Assembly (NCBI GenBank): GCA_021790335.1
Contig: JAJYEE010000001.1
Location: forward strand, 155,873 to 219,872
Direction: 5' to 3'
DNA length: 64,000 nt
Source: Pseudomonadota bacterium
GTDB taxonomy: Bacteria; Pseudomonadota; Gammaproteobacteria; Acidiferrobacterales; UBA6901
Below the pieces are notes generated by a model. That model made no database searches. It was not told the origin of the DNA and worked only from the letters and a program-made list of their open reading frames with translations. Shown here piece by piece: positions 7,857 through 16,649 of this stretch (within the stretch, counting starts at the first letter, position 1; each line of letters starts with the position of its first letter). Position numbers and translations under genes: made by a program.

Positions 7857-8411
7857 TCAGAGGTAACGCTGCATTTCAGCGGCATAGCTGCCTTGCGCCG
7901 CCATGATCAGTTCGCACAGCTCGCGGGCGGCGCCACGGCCACCGGCGCTCGGCGTCACCCAGTGAGCGTGCTTCTTGACGAGTGCATGGGCGTCTTGGAC
8001 GGCAATGGCAAATCCGGCACGCAGCATGACGGGCAGGTCGACTACGTCGTCACCGGCGAAGGCCACGTGCGCGGATTCAAGGCCTAGCCGAAAGAGCAGC
8101 GATTCGAAGGCCGCCAGCTTGTCCGCGCACCCCTGGCAGACATGCCTTACTCCCAGTTCGGCGGTGCGATGCTCGACGATGCGCGACGTGCGACCGGTGA
8201 TGACCCCGACTTCGACGCCGTTGCGCTGCAGCATCTTGATTCCATGGCCGTCACGCGAATTGAATGCCTTGTACTCCTCTCCGGCGTTATCCAGAAAAAG
8301 ACTGCCGTCGGTCAGCACTCCGTCCACATCGAACAGAACCAGCTTGACGCCAGCCGCCCGCTCAAGGGTGGCACGTGGCACATCGAATGGCAATGCGCAG
8401 CCGCTGCTCAT
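7857..8411 (-). CDS. kdsC: 3-deoxy-D-manno-octulosonate 8-phosphate phosphatase
   Basis: 184-residue HAD-family phosphatase that releases Kdo from Kdo-8-phosphate for lipid A core assembly. Motif I FDVDGVLTDG gives the nucleophile and acid Asp28/Asp30; motif II ITGR is at about 71-74, and motif IV GDDVVDLP at 120-127. It lacks a cap domain, as expected for tetrameric KdsC. The ATG overlaps the kdsD stop by one base (TGATG), and lptC follows 35 bp later, so Kdo synthesis and LPS transport are cotranscribed. Confidence 0.95.
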   Translation of the reverse strand: MSSGCALPFDVPRATLERAAGVKLVLFDVDGVLTDGSLFLDNAGEEYKAFNSRDGHGIKMLQRNGVEVGVITGRTSRIVEHRTAELGVRHVCQGCADKLAAFESLLFRLGLESAHVAFAGDDVVDLPVMLRAGFAIAVQDAHALVKKHAHWVTPSAGGRGAARELCELIMAAQGSYAAEMQRYL

Positions 8412-9409
8412 CAGACCACGCCGGCTTTCAGCAGATCGTGCATATTGAGCGCGCCGACCACCCGGTTGTCGTCGCCGACGACGAACAGGCCGCTGATGTT
8501 GAGGGATCGCATCAGCTGAACCGTTTCTGCGGCAAGCTTGTCCGGATGGGTGGTCTTTGGGTCGCGGGTCATGACTTCACTGATCGCCGCGCCGTAAACA
8601 TCGACGCCCTTGTTCAGGGTCCGCCTCAGATCCCCGTCGGTGTAGATCCCGATGAGCCTGCCTGTCGCGTCCGCTATGCCGGTCATTCCCAGACCCTTGC
8701 TCGTCATCTGCAGCAGCGCCTCGCGCAGGGACGCGTCTTCGTTGACGAGCGGTACGCTTTCCCCGGTGTGCATGATGTCGCTCACGTAGAGCAGCAGCCG
8801 GCGGCCAAGTTTTCCGCCCGGGTGGGATCGCGCAAAGTCCTCTGACGTAAATCCGCGCGACTGGAACAACGCCATCGCCAGGGCGTCACCCATGGCCAGA
8901 GTGGCAGTAGTGCTGGCGGTTGGCGCAAGGTTGAGAGGACAGGCCTCTTTTTCCACCCCCACGTCCAGATTCACGTCCGCCTGTAGCGCGAGGCTCGATT
9001 GCGGGCTGCCGGTCAAGCTTATGAGCTTTGCGCCCATGCGCTTGATGATAGGAAGGATCGTAAGAATCTCGTCGGTCTCGCCGGAGTTGGAAATCGCTAT
9101 CACAACGTCAACCGGCGTGATCATCCCGAGATCGCCATGACTCGCCTCGCCCGGATGCACAAAGAACGCCGGAGTGCCAGTGCTTGCGAGGGTGGCGGCA
9201 ATCTTGCCACCGATATGTCCGGACTTGCCCATACCGACCACGACCACACGGCCCTCGCATTCCATCACGATACGGCATGCCTGCACGAAGCGGTCGTCGA
9301 TGCGACCGGACAGCGCAGACACTGCCGCCGCCTCGAGTTCGACAACTGCCCGCCCGATCTGCGTCAGTGAAGACGTTTCCGTATGGTATTTCGCGATGTT
9401 ACGAGGCAT
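8411..9409 (-). CDS. kdsD: Arabinose-5-phosphate isomerase KdsD
   Basis: 332-residue isomerase converting ribulose-5-phosphate to arabinose-5-phosphate, the first step of Kdo synthesis. The SIS domain (about 30-180) has VVVVGMGKSGHIGGKIAATL, the ISNSGET phosphate-binding loop and LNLAPTASTTATLAMGDALA. Two CBS domains follow (about 205-332), beginning around the conserved HPGGKLG linker. It is the first gene of the minus-strand kdsD-kdsC-lptCAB run and is divergent from the antiporter gene across only 44 bp, which must hold both promoters. Confidence 0.96.
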   Translation of the reverse strand: MPRNIAKYHTETSSLTQIGRAVVELEAAAVSALSGRIDDRFVQACRIVMECEGRVVVVGMGKSGHIGGKIAATLASTGTPAFFVHPGEASHGDLGMITPVDVVIAISNSGETDEILTILPIIKRMGAKLISLTGSPQSSLALQADVNLDVGVEKEACPLNLAPTASTTATLAMGDALAMALFQSRGFTSEDFARSHPGGKLGRRLLLYVSDIMHTGESVPLVNEDASLREALLQMTSKGLGMTGIADATGRLIGIYTDGDLRRTLNKGVDVYGAAISEVMTRDPKTTHPDKLAAETVQLMRSLNISGLFVVGDDNRVVGALNMHDLLKAGVV

Positions 9410-9453
9410 AAGTTAACCTTGATGAGTATATCGAAACGGAAAACAATATCCTA

Positions 9454-11427
9454 ATGCACTCCTTAGTTCTCGGGCAGATCCTGATCCTCCTGGGCGTGGC
9501 GGTGGTCCTGGTGGCGGTGTTCCGCTACGTTCATCTTCCTCAAGTGCTCGCCTACCTCTGCGCCGGGTTGCTGATCGGACCATTCGGGCTTTCCTGGATC
9601 CCCGATCTTCAGGGAATTCGCCAGCTGGCGGAGTTCGGACTGGTATTCCTGATGTTCACGATTGGTCTCGAGTTCTCGCTCCCCCAGTTGCTGGCGATGC
9701 AACGCATGGTCCTCGGTCTGGGTGGCGCCCAGGTCTTGTTAAGCGTCCTGCTGATAGGGGCCGCAGTCTGGATGCTGGGGATGTCGGTGCAGGCGGCAAT
9801 CGTCATTGGCGGGGTACTCAGTCTGTCCTCGACGGCGATCTCGCTCAAGCTGCTGGTGGAGCAGGTGGAGCAGCACTCCCGGCACGGCTGGGCCGCGATC
9901 GGGGTGCTCCTGTTCCAGGATCTGGCCGTCATCCCGTTCCTTATCGTAATCCCGATGCTCGCTGGCGGCCCGGCGCAGTCGGCGCTGATCACGATGGCCT
10001 GGGCGGTACTGAAGGGCGTGGGGGTGCTGCTGGCGATCCTGTTGGTGGGACCGGTAATTCTGCGGCCAGTGTTCCACAGGGTCGCGCTCTCTCGTTCGCG
10101 TGAGTTCTTCATGCTGACCGTGCTGCTGATCACGCTTACTTCGGCATGGTTGACGCGGCTTGCCGGCCTGTCGCTTGCGCTAGGCGCATTCGTCGCCGGG
10201 ATCATGATTGGAGAGACCGAATACCGGCATCAGGTCGAGAGCGATATCCTGCCATTTCGCGATGTTCTGCTCGGACTGTTCTTTATCACCGTCGGAATGC
10301 TTCTCAACCTGTCGGTTCTCCGCTCACTGTGGCCGTGGGTGATCGGAGGCCTGATTGCCATGCTCGCGCTCAAGATCGGTCTTATCACGCTTCTCGGAAG
10401 GGTGTTCGGCCTTGAAAGTGGCGTTTCTTTGCGTACCGGCCTGGTCCTTGCGGAGAGCGGTGAGTTCGGTTTTGCCCTGCTGATCCAGGCGCAGCGCGTC
10501 CACCTGCTGCCGGACCGTACCATCGAAGGTGTGCTCGCGACCATGGTCCTGAGCATGCTGCTGGCACCGCTGATTATCCGCTACAACGGCCGCATTGCGA
10601 TGCGCGTGGTTCCAAGCTACCGCGAGCGCCGTCGTAGCAATCTCGATGCAATTCGCGCCGAGTCGAAAGGCGTCCAGGGCCACGTGATTATCTGCGGATA
10701 CGGGCGTAGCGGACAGAACCTGGCCTGGATGCTCAGGCAGGAGAGTCTGCCCAGCATTGCGCTCGATCTCGATCCAATACGGGTGCGCGATGCGCGTGAT
10801 GCCGGCGAGCCCGTGATCTACGGAGATGCCGCCCGCAGCGACATATTGCAGGCAGCGGGACTGATGCAGGCGCGGGCGCTGGCCATCAGCTTCGTCGATG
10901 TGGCCGTGGCGATGCGCATTCTTGGGGTTGTGCGCCAGCTGCGCCCGGAAATGCCCGTGATCGTCCGCACCATGGACGACCGCGACCTCGATCAGCTCAA
11001 GGCGGCAGGGGCGGTCGAAGTCGTACCCGAAAGTCTCGAGGGCAGCCTGATGATGGGGTCGCACCTGCTGATGCTTCTCGGTGTCCCGGTCTCGCGGGTG
11101 CTGCGTCAGGTACAGACCGTGCGCCGCGATCGGTATCGCATGCTGCACGGTTTTTTTCATGGCGCCGCCAGCGAAGACGAGGCCGAAGAATCCTATCGGC
11201 AGCGGCTGCACTCCGTGATACTGCCGGCTGGCGCCCACGCCGTGGCGAAGCGGCTGGCGGACCTGCGGCTGGAAAAGTACGGTGTCGTGGTCACCGCAGT
11301 GCGCCGCAGCGGCATCAGCGGATCCTCGCCGAGTGCCGATATTCGCCTGAACGATGGCGATGTGCTGGTCCTGTACGGGACGCCGGAGGCGCTGAATCAG
11401 GCCGAGAAGATCCTGCTGCAGGGCTGA
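9454..11427 (+). CDS. CPA2-family monovalent cation/proton antiporter (Kef/YbaL type)
   Basis: 657-residue membrane transporter. About 12 transmembrane helices (1-385) contain the CPA2 hallmarks FGLVFLMFTIGLEFS and GVLLFQDLAVIP, the latter with the Gln-Asp pair of KefB/KefC-like exchangers. The cytoplasmic part has a Rossmann RCK/TrkA-N domain starting GHVIICGYGRSGQNLA (about 410), then a TrkA-C domain (about 575-655, ending DVLVLYGTPEAL). The likely role is NAD(H)-gated K+ or Na+/H+ exchange for pH or electrophile stress. No KefF/KefG partner flavoprotein is adjacent, so glutathione gating cannot be asserted. Confidence 0.92.
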   Translation: MHSLVLGQILILLGVAVVLVAVFRYVHLPQVLAYLCAGLLIGPFGLSWIPDLQGIRQLAEFGLVFLMFTIGLEFSLPQLLAMQRMVLGLGGAQVLLSVLLIGAAVWMLGMSVQAAIVIGGVLSLSSTAISLKLLVEQVEQHSRHGWAAIGVLLFQDLAVIPFLIVIPMLAGGPAQSALITMAWAVLKGVGVLLAILLVGPVILRPVFHRVALSRSREFFMLTVLLITLTSAWLTRLAGLSLALGAFVAGIMIGETEYRHQVESDILPFRDVLLGLFFITVGMLLNLSVLRSLWPWVIGGLIAMLALKIGLITLLGRVFGLESGVSLRTGLVLAESGEFGFALLIQAQRVHLLPDRTIEGVLATMVLSMLLAPLIIRYNGRIAMRVVPSYRERRRSNLDAIRAESKGVQGHVIICGYGRSGQNLAWMLRQESLPSIALDLDPIRVRDARDAGEPVIYGDAARSDILQAAGLMQARALAISFVDVAVAMRILGVVRQLRPEMPVIVRTMDDRDLDQLKAAGAVEVVPESLEGSLMMGSHLLMLLGVPVSRVLRQVQTVRRDRYRMLHGFFHGAASEDEAEESYRQRLHSVILPAGAHAVAKRLADLRLEKYGVVVTAVRRSGISGSSPSADIRLNDGDVLVLYGTPEALNQAEKILLQG

Positions 11428-11530
11428 CGGCCACCGAGCCCTGCTCAGGCAGTTGCCCATCGAGGTTCAACTGGCACGCAACTTCTGGTAAGTTGAGAGG
11501 ATCGCCCTTGGTGCTGCATGTGAACCTGCA

Positions 11531-12541
11531 ATGAACACAATGCAAGCTGTTCTCATGACCATCCCCGGTGAACCCGATGTCCTCAGGCCGGCCGAAATTC
11601 CCGTACCCGGGCTTCCCAGTTCTTCGCACATGCGCGTGCGCTTGCACGCGGCCGGAATCAATCCGATCGACACCAAACTGCGCCGTAATGGCACGTACTA
11701 CCCGGACCGGTCATTGCCCGTGCTCGGTTGTGACGGCGCCGGAGTCGTGGATGCCGTCGGCGGCAGCGTGAAACGCTTTCGCCCCGGCGACGAGGTGTAC
11801 TTCTTCCAAGGCGGGATTGGCGGCGAGCAGGGCAACTATGCACAGTACGTCACTATCCACGAGGAATACGCTGCGGCAAAGCCAGCCAGGCTTACGTTCA
11901 CAGAGGCGGCGGCATTGCCGCTGGTCCTGATAACGGCCTGGGAGGCCCTGCATGATCGGGCGCAGTTGCGTGACCGGCAACGCATCCTCATACATGCTGG
12001 CGCCGGAGGGGTTGGACATGTGGCAGTGCAGCTTGCCCGCAATGCCGGCGCCCAAGTGGCGGCGACGGTGAGCGGAGAGCAGAAGGCTGTGTTCGTGCGC
12101 AGTCTCGGTGCTGAGCAGGTGATCGACTACCGGCGCCAGGACTTTGTTCAGGCAGCCCTGGACTGGAGCGATGGCGAAGGCGTGGATGTCAGTTTCGACA
12201 CCGTGGGCGGCGCCACGTTCTGCCGCTCATTTGCGGCCACGCGCGTCTACGGTCGGATCGTAACGATTCTCCAGACCGCCTGCGAAGCGGACGCCCTCAA
12301 GACAGCCAGGCTGCGCAACCAGTCGATCAGCTACGAGCTCATGCTTGCGCCCCAGCTTCTTGGCATGCATGAAGCCCGCTGCGCGCAATGCCGTATCCTG
12401 GAGCGTGGCGCGCAGCTGATCGAGCAGGGAGCGCTGCGTGTTACCGTAAGCCGGGTTCTGCCGCTGGCCGAGGCAGCCGAGGCTCATCGCCTGATCGAGG
12501 CCGGGCACACGACCGGAAAGATCGTGCTGAGCATTGAATAG
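11531..12541 (+). CDS. Medium-chain NADPH:quinone oxidoreductase-like protein
   Basis: 336-residue MDR-superfamily reductase. The N-terminal GroES-like domain has HAAGINPIDTKLR and LGCDGAGVV; the cofactor domain has the ILIHAGAGGVGHVAVQLA loop (GAGGVG) expected for NADPH. The structural and catalytic zinc cysteines of alcohol dehydrogenases are absent, which points to the zinc-free quinone oxidoreductase (QOR) branch. Substrate is unknown. The gene follows the antiporter by 103 bp and overlaps the next unknown gene by 8 bp, suggesting a shared transcript. Confidence 0.88.
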   Translation: MNTMQAVLMTIPGEPDVLRPAEIPVPGLPSSSHMRVRLHAAGINPIDTKLRRNGTYYPDRSLPVLGCDGAGVVDAVGGSVKRFRPGDEVYFFQGGIGGEQGNYAQYVTIHEEYAAAKPARLTFTEAAALPLVLITAWEALHDRAQLRDRQRILIHAGAGGVGHVAVQLARNAGAQVAATVSGEQKAVFVRSLGAEQVIDYRRQDFVQAALDWSDGEGVDVSFDTVGGATFCRSFAATRVYGRIVTILQTACEADALKTARLRNQSISYELMLAPQLLGMHEARCAQCRILERGAQLIEQGALRVTVSRVLPLAEAAEAHRLIEAGHTTGKIVLSIE

Positions 12542-13016
12542 CCCCCGCATTCGCTCGCTGCCGGAAACATCCTTCTTGGAAACGTTCATAGATCTGCTTG
12601 TAGCGCGCGGCCGCGCAGTCGAGCCGCAGGTCGATCGACAACTCGATAATGCGCTCATGCGGCTCAGTATGATGCTCGAGGCGCTCGCCGCCGAGTTGCG
12701 GGTCGAATACTTGGGACCCGAAGTCGGACTGGGGCCGGGTGTGCATGTCTACAGGCTGGTGGTGCGGGAGCACGAATGCGAGTGGCAGAGACGCGTGTGG
12801 TCGGTGCGCGTGTGTACGGCGCTGCCCCATGCCGGTTGGCGTGCTGAATGGACGCTGCCGGGGGCAAGCCGCCTGCGCAAACGGATCATCGTCCGCTGTC
12901 TTCCGGAATTCTTCCACGGATACGGACAGGCGATTCTGGCTGCAGGCAAGGATCGTACCAATGCCGGCATGCGCGTACTCGAGCTTGCGCGGCGGTTTCA
13001 GCGGGGAAGCGGCTGA
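12534..13016 (+). CDS. Uncharacterised 160-residue protein
   Basis: I do not recognise the family. The TTG start overlaps the stop of the upstream oxidoreductase by 8 bp. The sequence is soluble and balanced in composition: an N-terminal helical part (about 12-58), then a beta-rich stretch with HVYRLVVREHECEWQRRVW, then TLPGASRLRKRIIVRCLPEFFHGYG and a helical end. There is no signal peptide, membrane segment or obvious catalytic motif. The composition looks coding, not like an antisense shadow. The nearest terminal neighbour is a convergent hairpin. Confidence 0.65.
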   Translation: MNSPRIRSLPETSFLETFIDLLVARGRAVEPQVDRQLDNALMRLSMMLEALAAELRVEYLGPEVGLGPGVHVYRLVVREHECEWQRRVWSVRVCTALPHAGWRAEWTLPGASRLRKRIIVRCLPEFFHGYGQAILAAGKDRTNAGMRVLELARRFQRGSG

Positions 13017-13037
13017 GGAAAATCGCTCATGTCCTGT

Positions 13038-13082
13038 GCCGGCATTGCTCCGTTACAGGCCGGAATCACGGATTATGCCGGC
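13038..13082. terminator. Nested hairpin between convergent genes
   Basis: An 8-bp stem (GCCGGCAT at 13038-13045 with ATGCCGGC at 13075-13082) encloses a 5-bp stem (TCCGT 13049-13053 with ACGGA 13068-13072). It lies in the 82-bp space between the convergent genes ending at 13016 and 13099, where a bidirectional terminator is expected. No T tract follows on either side, so factor-independent termination is uncertain. Confidence 0.4.
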
Positions 13083-13098
13083 TGCATGAGTGCAGACG

Positions 13099-13284
13099 CT
13101 AGAGCAGTTCGAGTTTCTCCTTGCCGCAGCGTATGCAGCGCAGCACGGTAACGAGCCCGCCGCGCTTGACGTCGAAGCGTCTTTCCGTCACGACTTGCCA
13201 GCGATGAAAATTGCTGGCGCACAGCGTCTTTCCGCGGTTCCTGGTGCGCGCCGAGGGCTTTTTGAAGGCAAGGATTTTCGCCAT
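13099..13284 (-). CDS. Small basic protein with a single CxxC pair
   Basis: 61 residues, strongly basic at the N-terminus (MAKILAFKKPSARTRNRGK), with LRCIRCGKEKLELL at the end. The C-x-x-C pair (about 51-54) resembles half of a zinc ribbon; a lone earlier Cys at about 22 could add a ligand. It lies 23 bp downstream of the epimerase gene and likely shares its transcript. The function is unknown. Its small size would hide it from many annotations, but the regular coding composition and the operon position support it. Confidence 0.6.
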   Translation of the reverse strand: MAKILAFKKPSARTRNRGKTLCASNFHRWQVVTERRFDVKRGGLVTVLRCIRCGKEKLELL

Positions 13285-13307
13285 GGCCGTCTTTCGTGGG
13301 TGGTCGG

Positions 13308-14237
13308 TCAGCGTGCGTCGAGCACCGACCTCCAGGAATCATGTCTTGGCTTCCAGCCAAGCTCATGGCGCGCGCGCGTCGAGTCCACGGCTAGTGAATG
13401 GCCCAGTGCGTCCAGCCATGCCGGATCGGTGCCTGCACCGAACCATTTCCAGCCGGCCCTTGCCAACAGCTCCACGAGCGGCCGTGGCAGCGGTAGCGGC
13501 AGCCAATGCGCATGGCGCTGCATGGTGCGCAATGACGCGCTGTCGGCGCACGCGAGATTGAAGGCTCCGCGCGCGTCACCGAACAGTGCCAGACACGCTG
13601 CCTCGGCCACATCCTGTTCGTGCACGCACTGCACGACCGGCTGCGGGTCCGGCAGGGCGGGGTAGAACGGATAACGCAGGAGCGCACGCAGGAAGGGCTG
13701 TGCCCGTGGACCCAGGATCATGTGGGGCCGCAGCCGCACCACCCGCAGCTGCGGATGGTCCTTCTCGAAACCATCCAACCAGCTCTCTACGGTTACCTTG
13801 TCCTCGGCGTAGGCGAAACCTGGCAGCGCCGCCCTGGGGTGGGATTCGGCGGCGCGTTTGAAGTGCGTCGGCAGGGCGTAGACTGCGACGCTTGAAAGCT
13901 GCACGAAATGCCGGACGCCGCTTTGTGCAGCAAGCGTGAATACGTTCTGGCTGCCACGCACGTTTATGTCGCGTATCAGCGTCCTGTCGCGGCGGTTACT
14001 CCCCAGATCTCCTTGCATGACAACGAAAGCCAGGTGCACGACCGCGTCGACCCCTGTCATGAGACGCGCCAGCTGGGGTGACCGCACGTCAAGCAGCACT
14101 TCCGTATAACGCGACAGGAAGAGGCCGCTTTCTTGCCAGTCCACACCGATTATTTCGTCCACATTGCGGTCGTCCAGCAACCGTGGAATCAGTACGCGCG
14201 CGAGATGTGACGCGCTGCCGGTGACGAGAATCCTCAT
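13308..14237 (-). CDS. NAD-dependent epimerase/dehydratase family protein
   Basis: 309-residue extended short-chain dehydrogenase/reductase. It starts MRILVTGSASHLARVL; the usual GxxGxxG loop keeps only its first glycine (G-S-A-S-H-L-A), a variant I associate with a proteobacterial subgroup of these proteins. Asp in IGVDWQ suggests NAD binding. SSVAVY and the YAEDK motif provide the catalytic Ser, Tyr and Lys, and LRPHMILGPR follows. The substrate is probably a nucleotide sugar or similar but is not predictable. The ATG overlaps the upstream monooxygenase stop by 4 bp; an upstream in-frame ATG (14327) is less likely. Confidence 0.85.
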   Translation of the reverse strand: MRILVTGSASHLARVLIPRLLDDRNVDEIIGVDWQESGLFLSRYTEVLLDVRSPQLARLMTGVDAVVHLAFVVMQGDLGSNRRDRTLIRDINVRGSQNVFTLAAQSGVRHFVQLSSVAVYALPTHFKRAAESHPRAALPGFAYAEDKVTVESWLDGFEKDHPQLRVVRLRPHMILGPRAQPFLRALLRYPFYPALPDPQPVVQCVHEQDVAEAACLALFGDARGAFNLACADSASLRTMQRHAHWLPLPLPRPLVELLARAGWKWFGAGTDPAWLDALGHSLAVDSTRARHELGWKPRHDSWRSVLDAR

Positions 14238-15310
14238 TTTCTGAAATGTGGGATCAGGTATTTGGCGACAGTGCGCATGGATTCGACCACTACGTCGGAA
14301 GGGCTGCCTCCGGCGCCGATGGCGCACAGGAGGTGATCGACACCGCCCGCGCTGAACGGTTCCAGATTCCGGATGCAGTGGTCGGGGTCTCCGGCGACAA
14401 CCATGCCTGCAGCTTCAAGCGCGGGAAGGCCGATGGTTTTCTCGAGAAGAAATTTTAGTCCTCCGACGCGGCGGTAGTACTCATAACCTGAGTGCAGCTT
14501 CTCCAGAACAGGCGCAGTGCGTCTGAGTAGTTCGCGGTAAAACCAGGTGATGCTGGACTTGGCAATGGCGCGCGCGCGTTGGCCGTCCTCCAGACAGAAC
14601 AGTCCGAGTGTCATGCCAACCCGAGTGTTGACCCCTTCGGATGTGTCCCGGCCCTGCTGTTCACGCAGGGCCGCACGATAGCGCTTAATGTCTGCCCTGA
14701 CCATGAACCATGGCTTGAAAGGGCCGACCAGCACGCCAACACCGAGTTGTGCCGCGAGATCGAATGACTCCGGGCTTACCGCAGCCATCCACAGCGGCGG
14801 GTGCGGGCGCTGTACGACAGCAGGTACGATATCCAGCGCCTCCAGTTGGTAATGCTTTCCCGAGTGCGACAGCGAATCGCCACGAAAGTGCCCGCGCAGA
14901 ATCGCCAGAGACTCGGCAACACGCTCCCGGCTCTCGCCCATCGCGATGCCGAAGGCCGCATATTCGTCCGGAGAGAATCCACGTCCGAAACCGAATTCGA
15001 TGCGCCCCCTGGAGAGGATGTCGAGAGTCGCGAGGCGCTCGGCGACATGGATGGGGTGATGATAAGGTAGCGGCACGATCGCGTGCCCCAGACGCAGGCG
15101 CGATGTTCGTTGTGACGCCGCTGCCAGAACAAGGTCCGGTGCACTCGAGTGGGAATAGCCGCGCATGAAGTGATGTTCCACGAACCATGCTGTGCGAAAG
15201 CCGCAGGCTTCCGCGACGCACAGTTCTTCGAGCGTCTCGTGGAACATGCGAGCTTCGCTGCGCACGCCTGGATCGGGAACTGCCAGCTCGTAAAACAGGT
15301 CGAATTCCAT
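14234..15310 (-). CDS. LLM-class (bacterial luciferase-like) flavin-dependent monooxygenase
   Basis: 358-residue TIM-barrel flavoprotein. Starting at MEFDLFYELAVPDP it shows EACGFRTAWFVEHHF, LRLGHAIVPLPYHHPI and LDILSRGRIEFGFGRG, all landmarks of the luciferase-like superfamily, with a C-terminal GDPDHCIRNLEPFSAGGVDHLL. It could use FMN or F420; FMN is more likely in a proteobacterium. The substrate is unknown. It heads a three-gene minus-strand group (monooxygenase, epimerase, small Cys-pair protein) linked by overlap or short gaps. An open N-terminal extension to 15391 is not conserved-looking. Confidence 0.87.
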   Translation of the reverse strand: MEFDLFYELAVPDPGVRSEARMFHETLEELCVAEACGFRTAWFVEHHFMRGYSHSSAPDLVLAAASQRTSRLRLGHAIVPLPYHHPIHVAERLATLDILSRGRIEFGFGRGFSPDEYAAFGIAMGESRERVAESLAILRGHFRGDSLSHSGKHYQLEALDIVPAVVQRPHPPLWMAAVSPESFDLAAQLGVGVLVGPFKPWFMVRADIKRYRAALREQQGRDTSEGVNTRVGMTLGLFCLEDGQRARAIAKSSITWFYRELLRRTAPVLEKLHSGYEYYRRVGGLKFLLEKTIGLPALEAAGMVVAGDPDHCIRNLEPFSAGGVDHLLCAIGAGGSPSDVVVESMRTVAKYLIPHFRK

Positions 15311-15815
15311 ATCGATAGGATACCGCAAACGGGGTATTTTCCAACGACGCAATGACGGTGTGCGCCCTCGGACATCGAACAACAGCCGCACGGCGGTGTT
15401 TTGCAGATCGCACGATTGTCGTGCCTGGTTCCGGCAGGCCTTATGCCGGGAAGTTCGGTCTGCAGGAACGGACCGGATGCATTTGCCGCACAGGGGCTGT
15501 GGGTGTCACGACCCTTCAGGCTGCAGGGGTTCAGACATACCGGCCTCTTCGCGATTGGTGCACAGATGAATTTCATTGGCAAAGGCCGGGATGTTCTGTG
15601 ATCACCTTGACCACCTTCAGTACGGGCCTAACCGGGCTCTGATTGCACCGGTCGTCACCGGTTATGCACCGTTGTGTCCGGGTTCCGGCCCGGTTTGTGC
15701 TGACAAGTCGCCGTCCGCGCGACTAGAATGGGCACCGCCGTGATCGACGGGCGCATACGGAATTCCCTCCGGCGACCCCTGTTATGGATTTTGAACAGCA
15801 ACCGGAAGAAGGCGA
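15311..15815. other. Intergenic region between divergent luciferase-like gene and mla operon
   Basis: About 500 bp with no convincing gene; short open frames here have no regular protein character. It must contain promoters for both directions. The only element I can support is the mla-side promoter near its right end, given separately. Confidence 0.55.
15700..15729 (+). promoter_or_regulatory. Candidate sigma-70 promoter for the mla operon
   Basis: CTGACA (15700-15705) and TAGAAT (15724-15729) each match five of six consensus bases and are 18 bp apart. They lie about 87 bp before the mlaF start and on its strand. Assigned by pattern only. Confidence 0.5.
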
Positions 15816-16649
15816 TTGAGCACCACCCAAACCGACCCTGGCGTCAGCGGTGCGCTGGTAGAAATCCGCAATGTCCACTTTGCCCGTGGCGAACGTACCA
15901 TCCTCAATGATCTTTCGATGACCATCGCGCGCGGCAAGGTCACCGCGATCATGGGCGGCAGCGGCTGCGGCAAGACCACGTTGTTGAATCTCATCGGCGG
16001 CCGGCTGCGGCCCAGCAGCGGACAGGTGCTGGTGGATGGCATATCGGTTCCCGATCTGGGCACGCGCGATCTTTTCGAGCTGCGCAAGCGCATGGGCATG
16101 CTGTTTCAGAACGGCGCGTTGCTTACCGACCTCGATGTTTTCGAAAATGTGGCCTTTCCGATTCGTGAGCACAAGCATCTGCCGGAGTCGATTCTGCGCC
16201 ATGTTGTCCTGATGAAACTCGAGACAGTGGGCTTGAGAGGGGCGCGCGAGCTCATGCCTGCGGAACTGTCCGGCGGCATGGCGCGACGTGTGGCGCTAGC
16301 GCGCACGATATCCCTCGAGCCCATGCTGGTCATGTACGATGAACCGTTTACGGGCCTTGATCCGATTTCGAAAGGGGTGATTGCGAAGCTCATCCGCGAA
16401 CTGAATACCGGACTCGGTATCACTTCGGTCCTGGTTTCCCACGACGTCGCGGATACCTGTGCAATCTCGGATTATGCCTACCTGATGGGCCAGGGACGCA
16501 TCATTGGGCAGGGTACGCCACAGGAGATCAGACAGTCCGAAGCCGAAGAGGTACGCCAGTTCGTGGATGGACTGCCGGACGGTCCGGTGCCCTACAGATA
16601 CCCGGCCCCGGATTATCTGGAGGATCTGCTGCAGGGGGGTCCGGCATGA
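15816..16649 (+). CDS. mlaF: Phospholipid transport ABC ATPase MlaF
   Basis: 277-residue ATPase of the MlaFEDB complex, which moves phospholipids between the inner membrane and periplasmic MlaC. Walker A GGSGCGKTT (about 48-56), signature ELSGGMARRVALAR and Walker B VMYDEPFTGLDP are intact. The start is TTG, supported by GGAAGAAGG just upstream. The C-terminal tail (VDGLPDGPVPYRYPAPDYLEDLL, partial) corresponds to the segment that contacts MlaB in other species. The stop overlaps mlaE by 4 bp. Confidence 0.95.
   Translation: MSTTQTDPGVSGALVEIRNVHFARGERTILNDLSMTIARGKVTAIMGGSGCGKTTLLNLIGGRLRPSSGQVLVDGISVPDLGTRDLFELRKRMGMLFQNGALLTDLDVFENVAFPIREHKHLPESILRHVVLMKLETVGLRGARELMPAELSGGMARRVALARTISLEPMLVMYDEPFTGLDPISKGVIAKLIRELNTGLGITSVLVSHDVADTCAISDYAYLMGQGRIIGQGTPQEIRQSEAEEVRQFVDGLPDGPVPYRYPAPDYLEDLLQGGPA

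Noticed and set aside
10324-11460. 378-codon frame antisense to the antiporter gene
   Set aside because: His/Arg/Gln-rich mirror translation without motifs; the plus-strand gene is certain. The same reasoning removes long antisense frames at 22868-23935, 24721-25860, 46773-47903 and 61930-63012.
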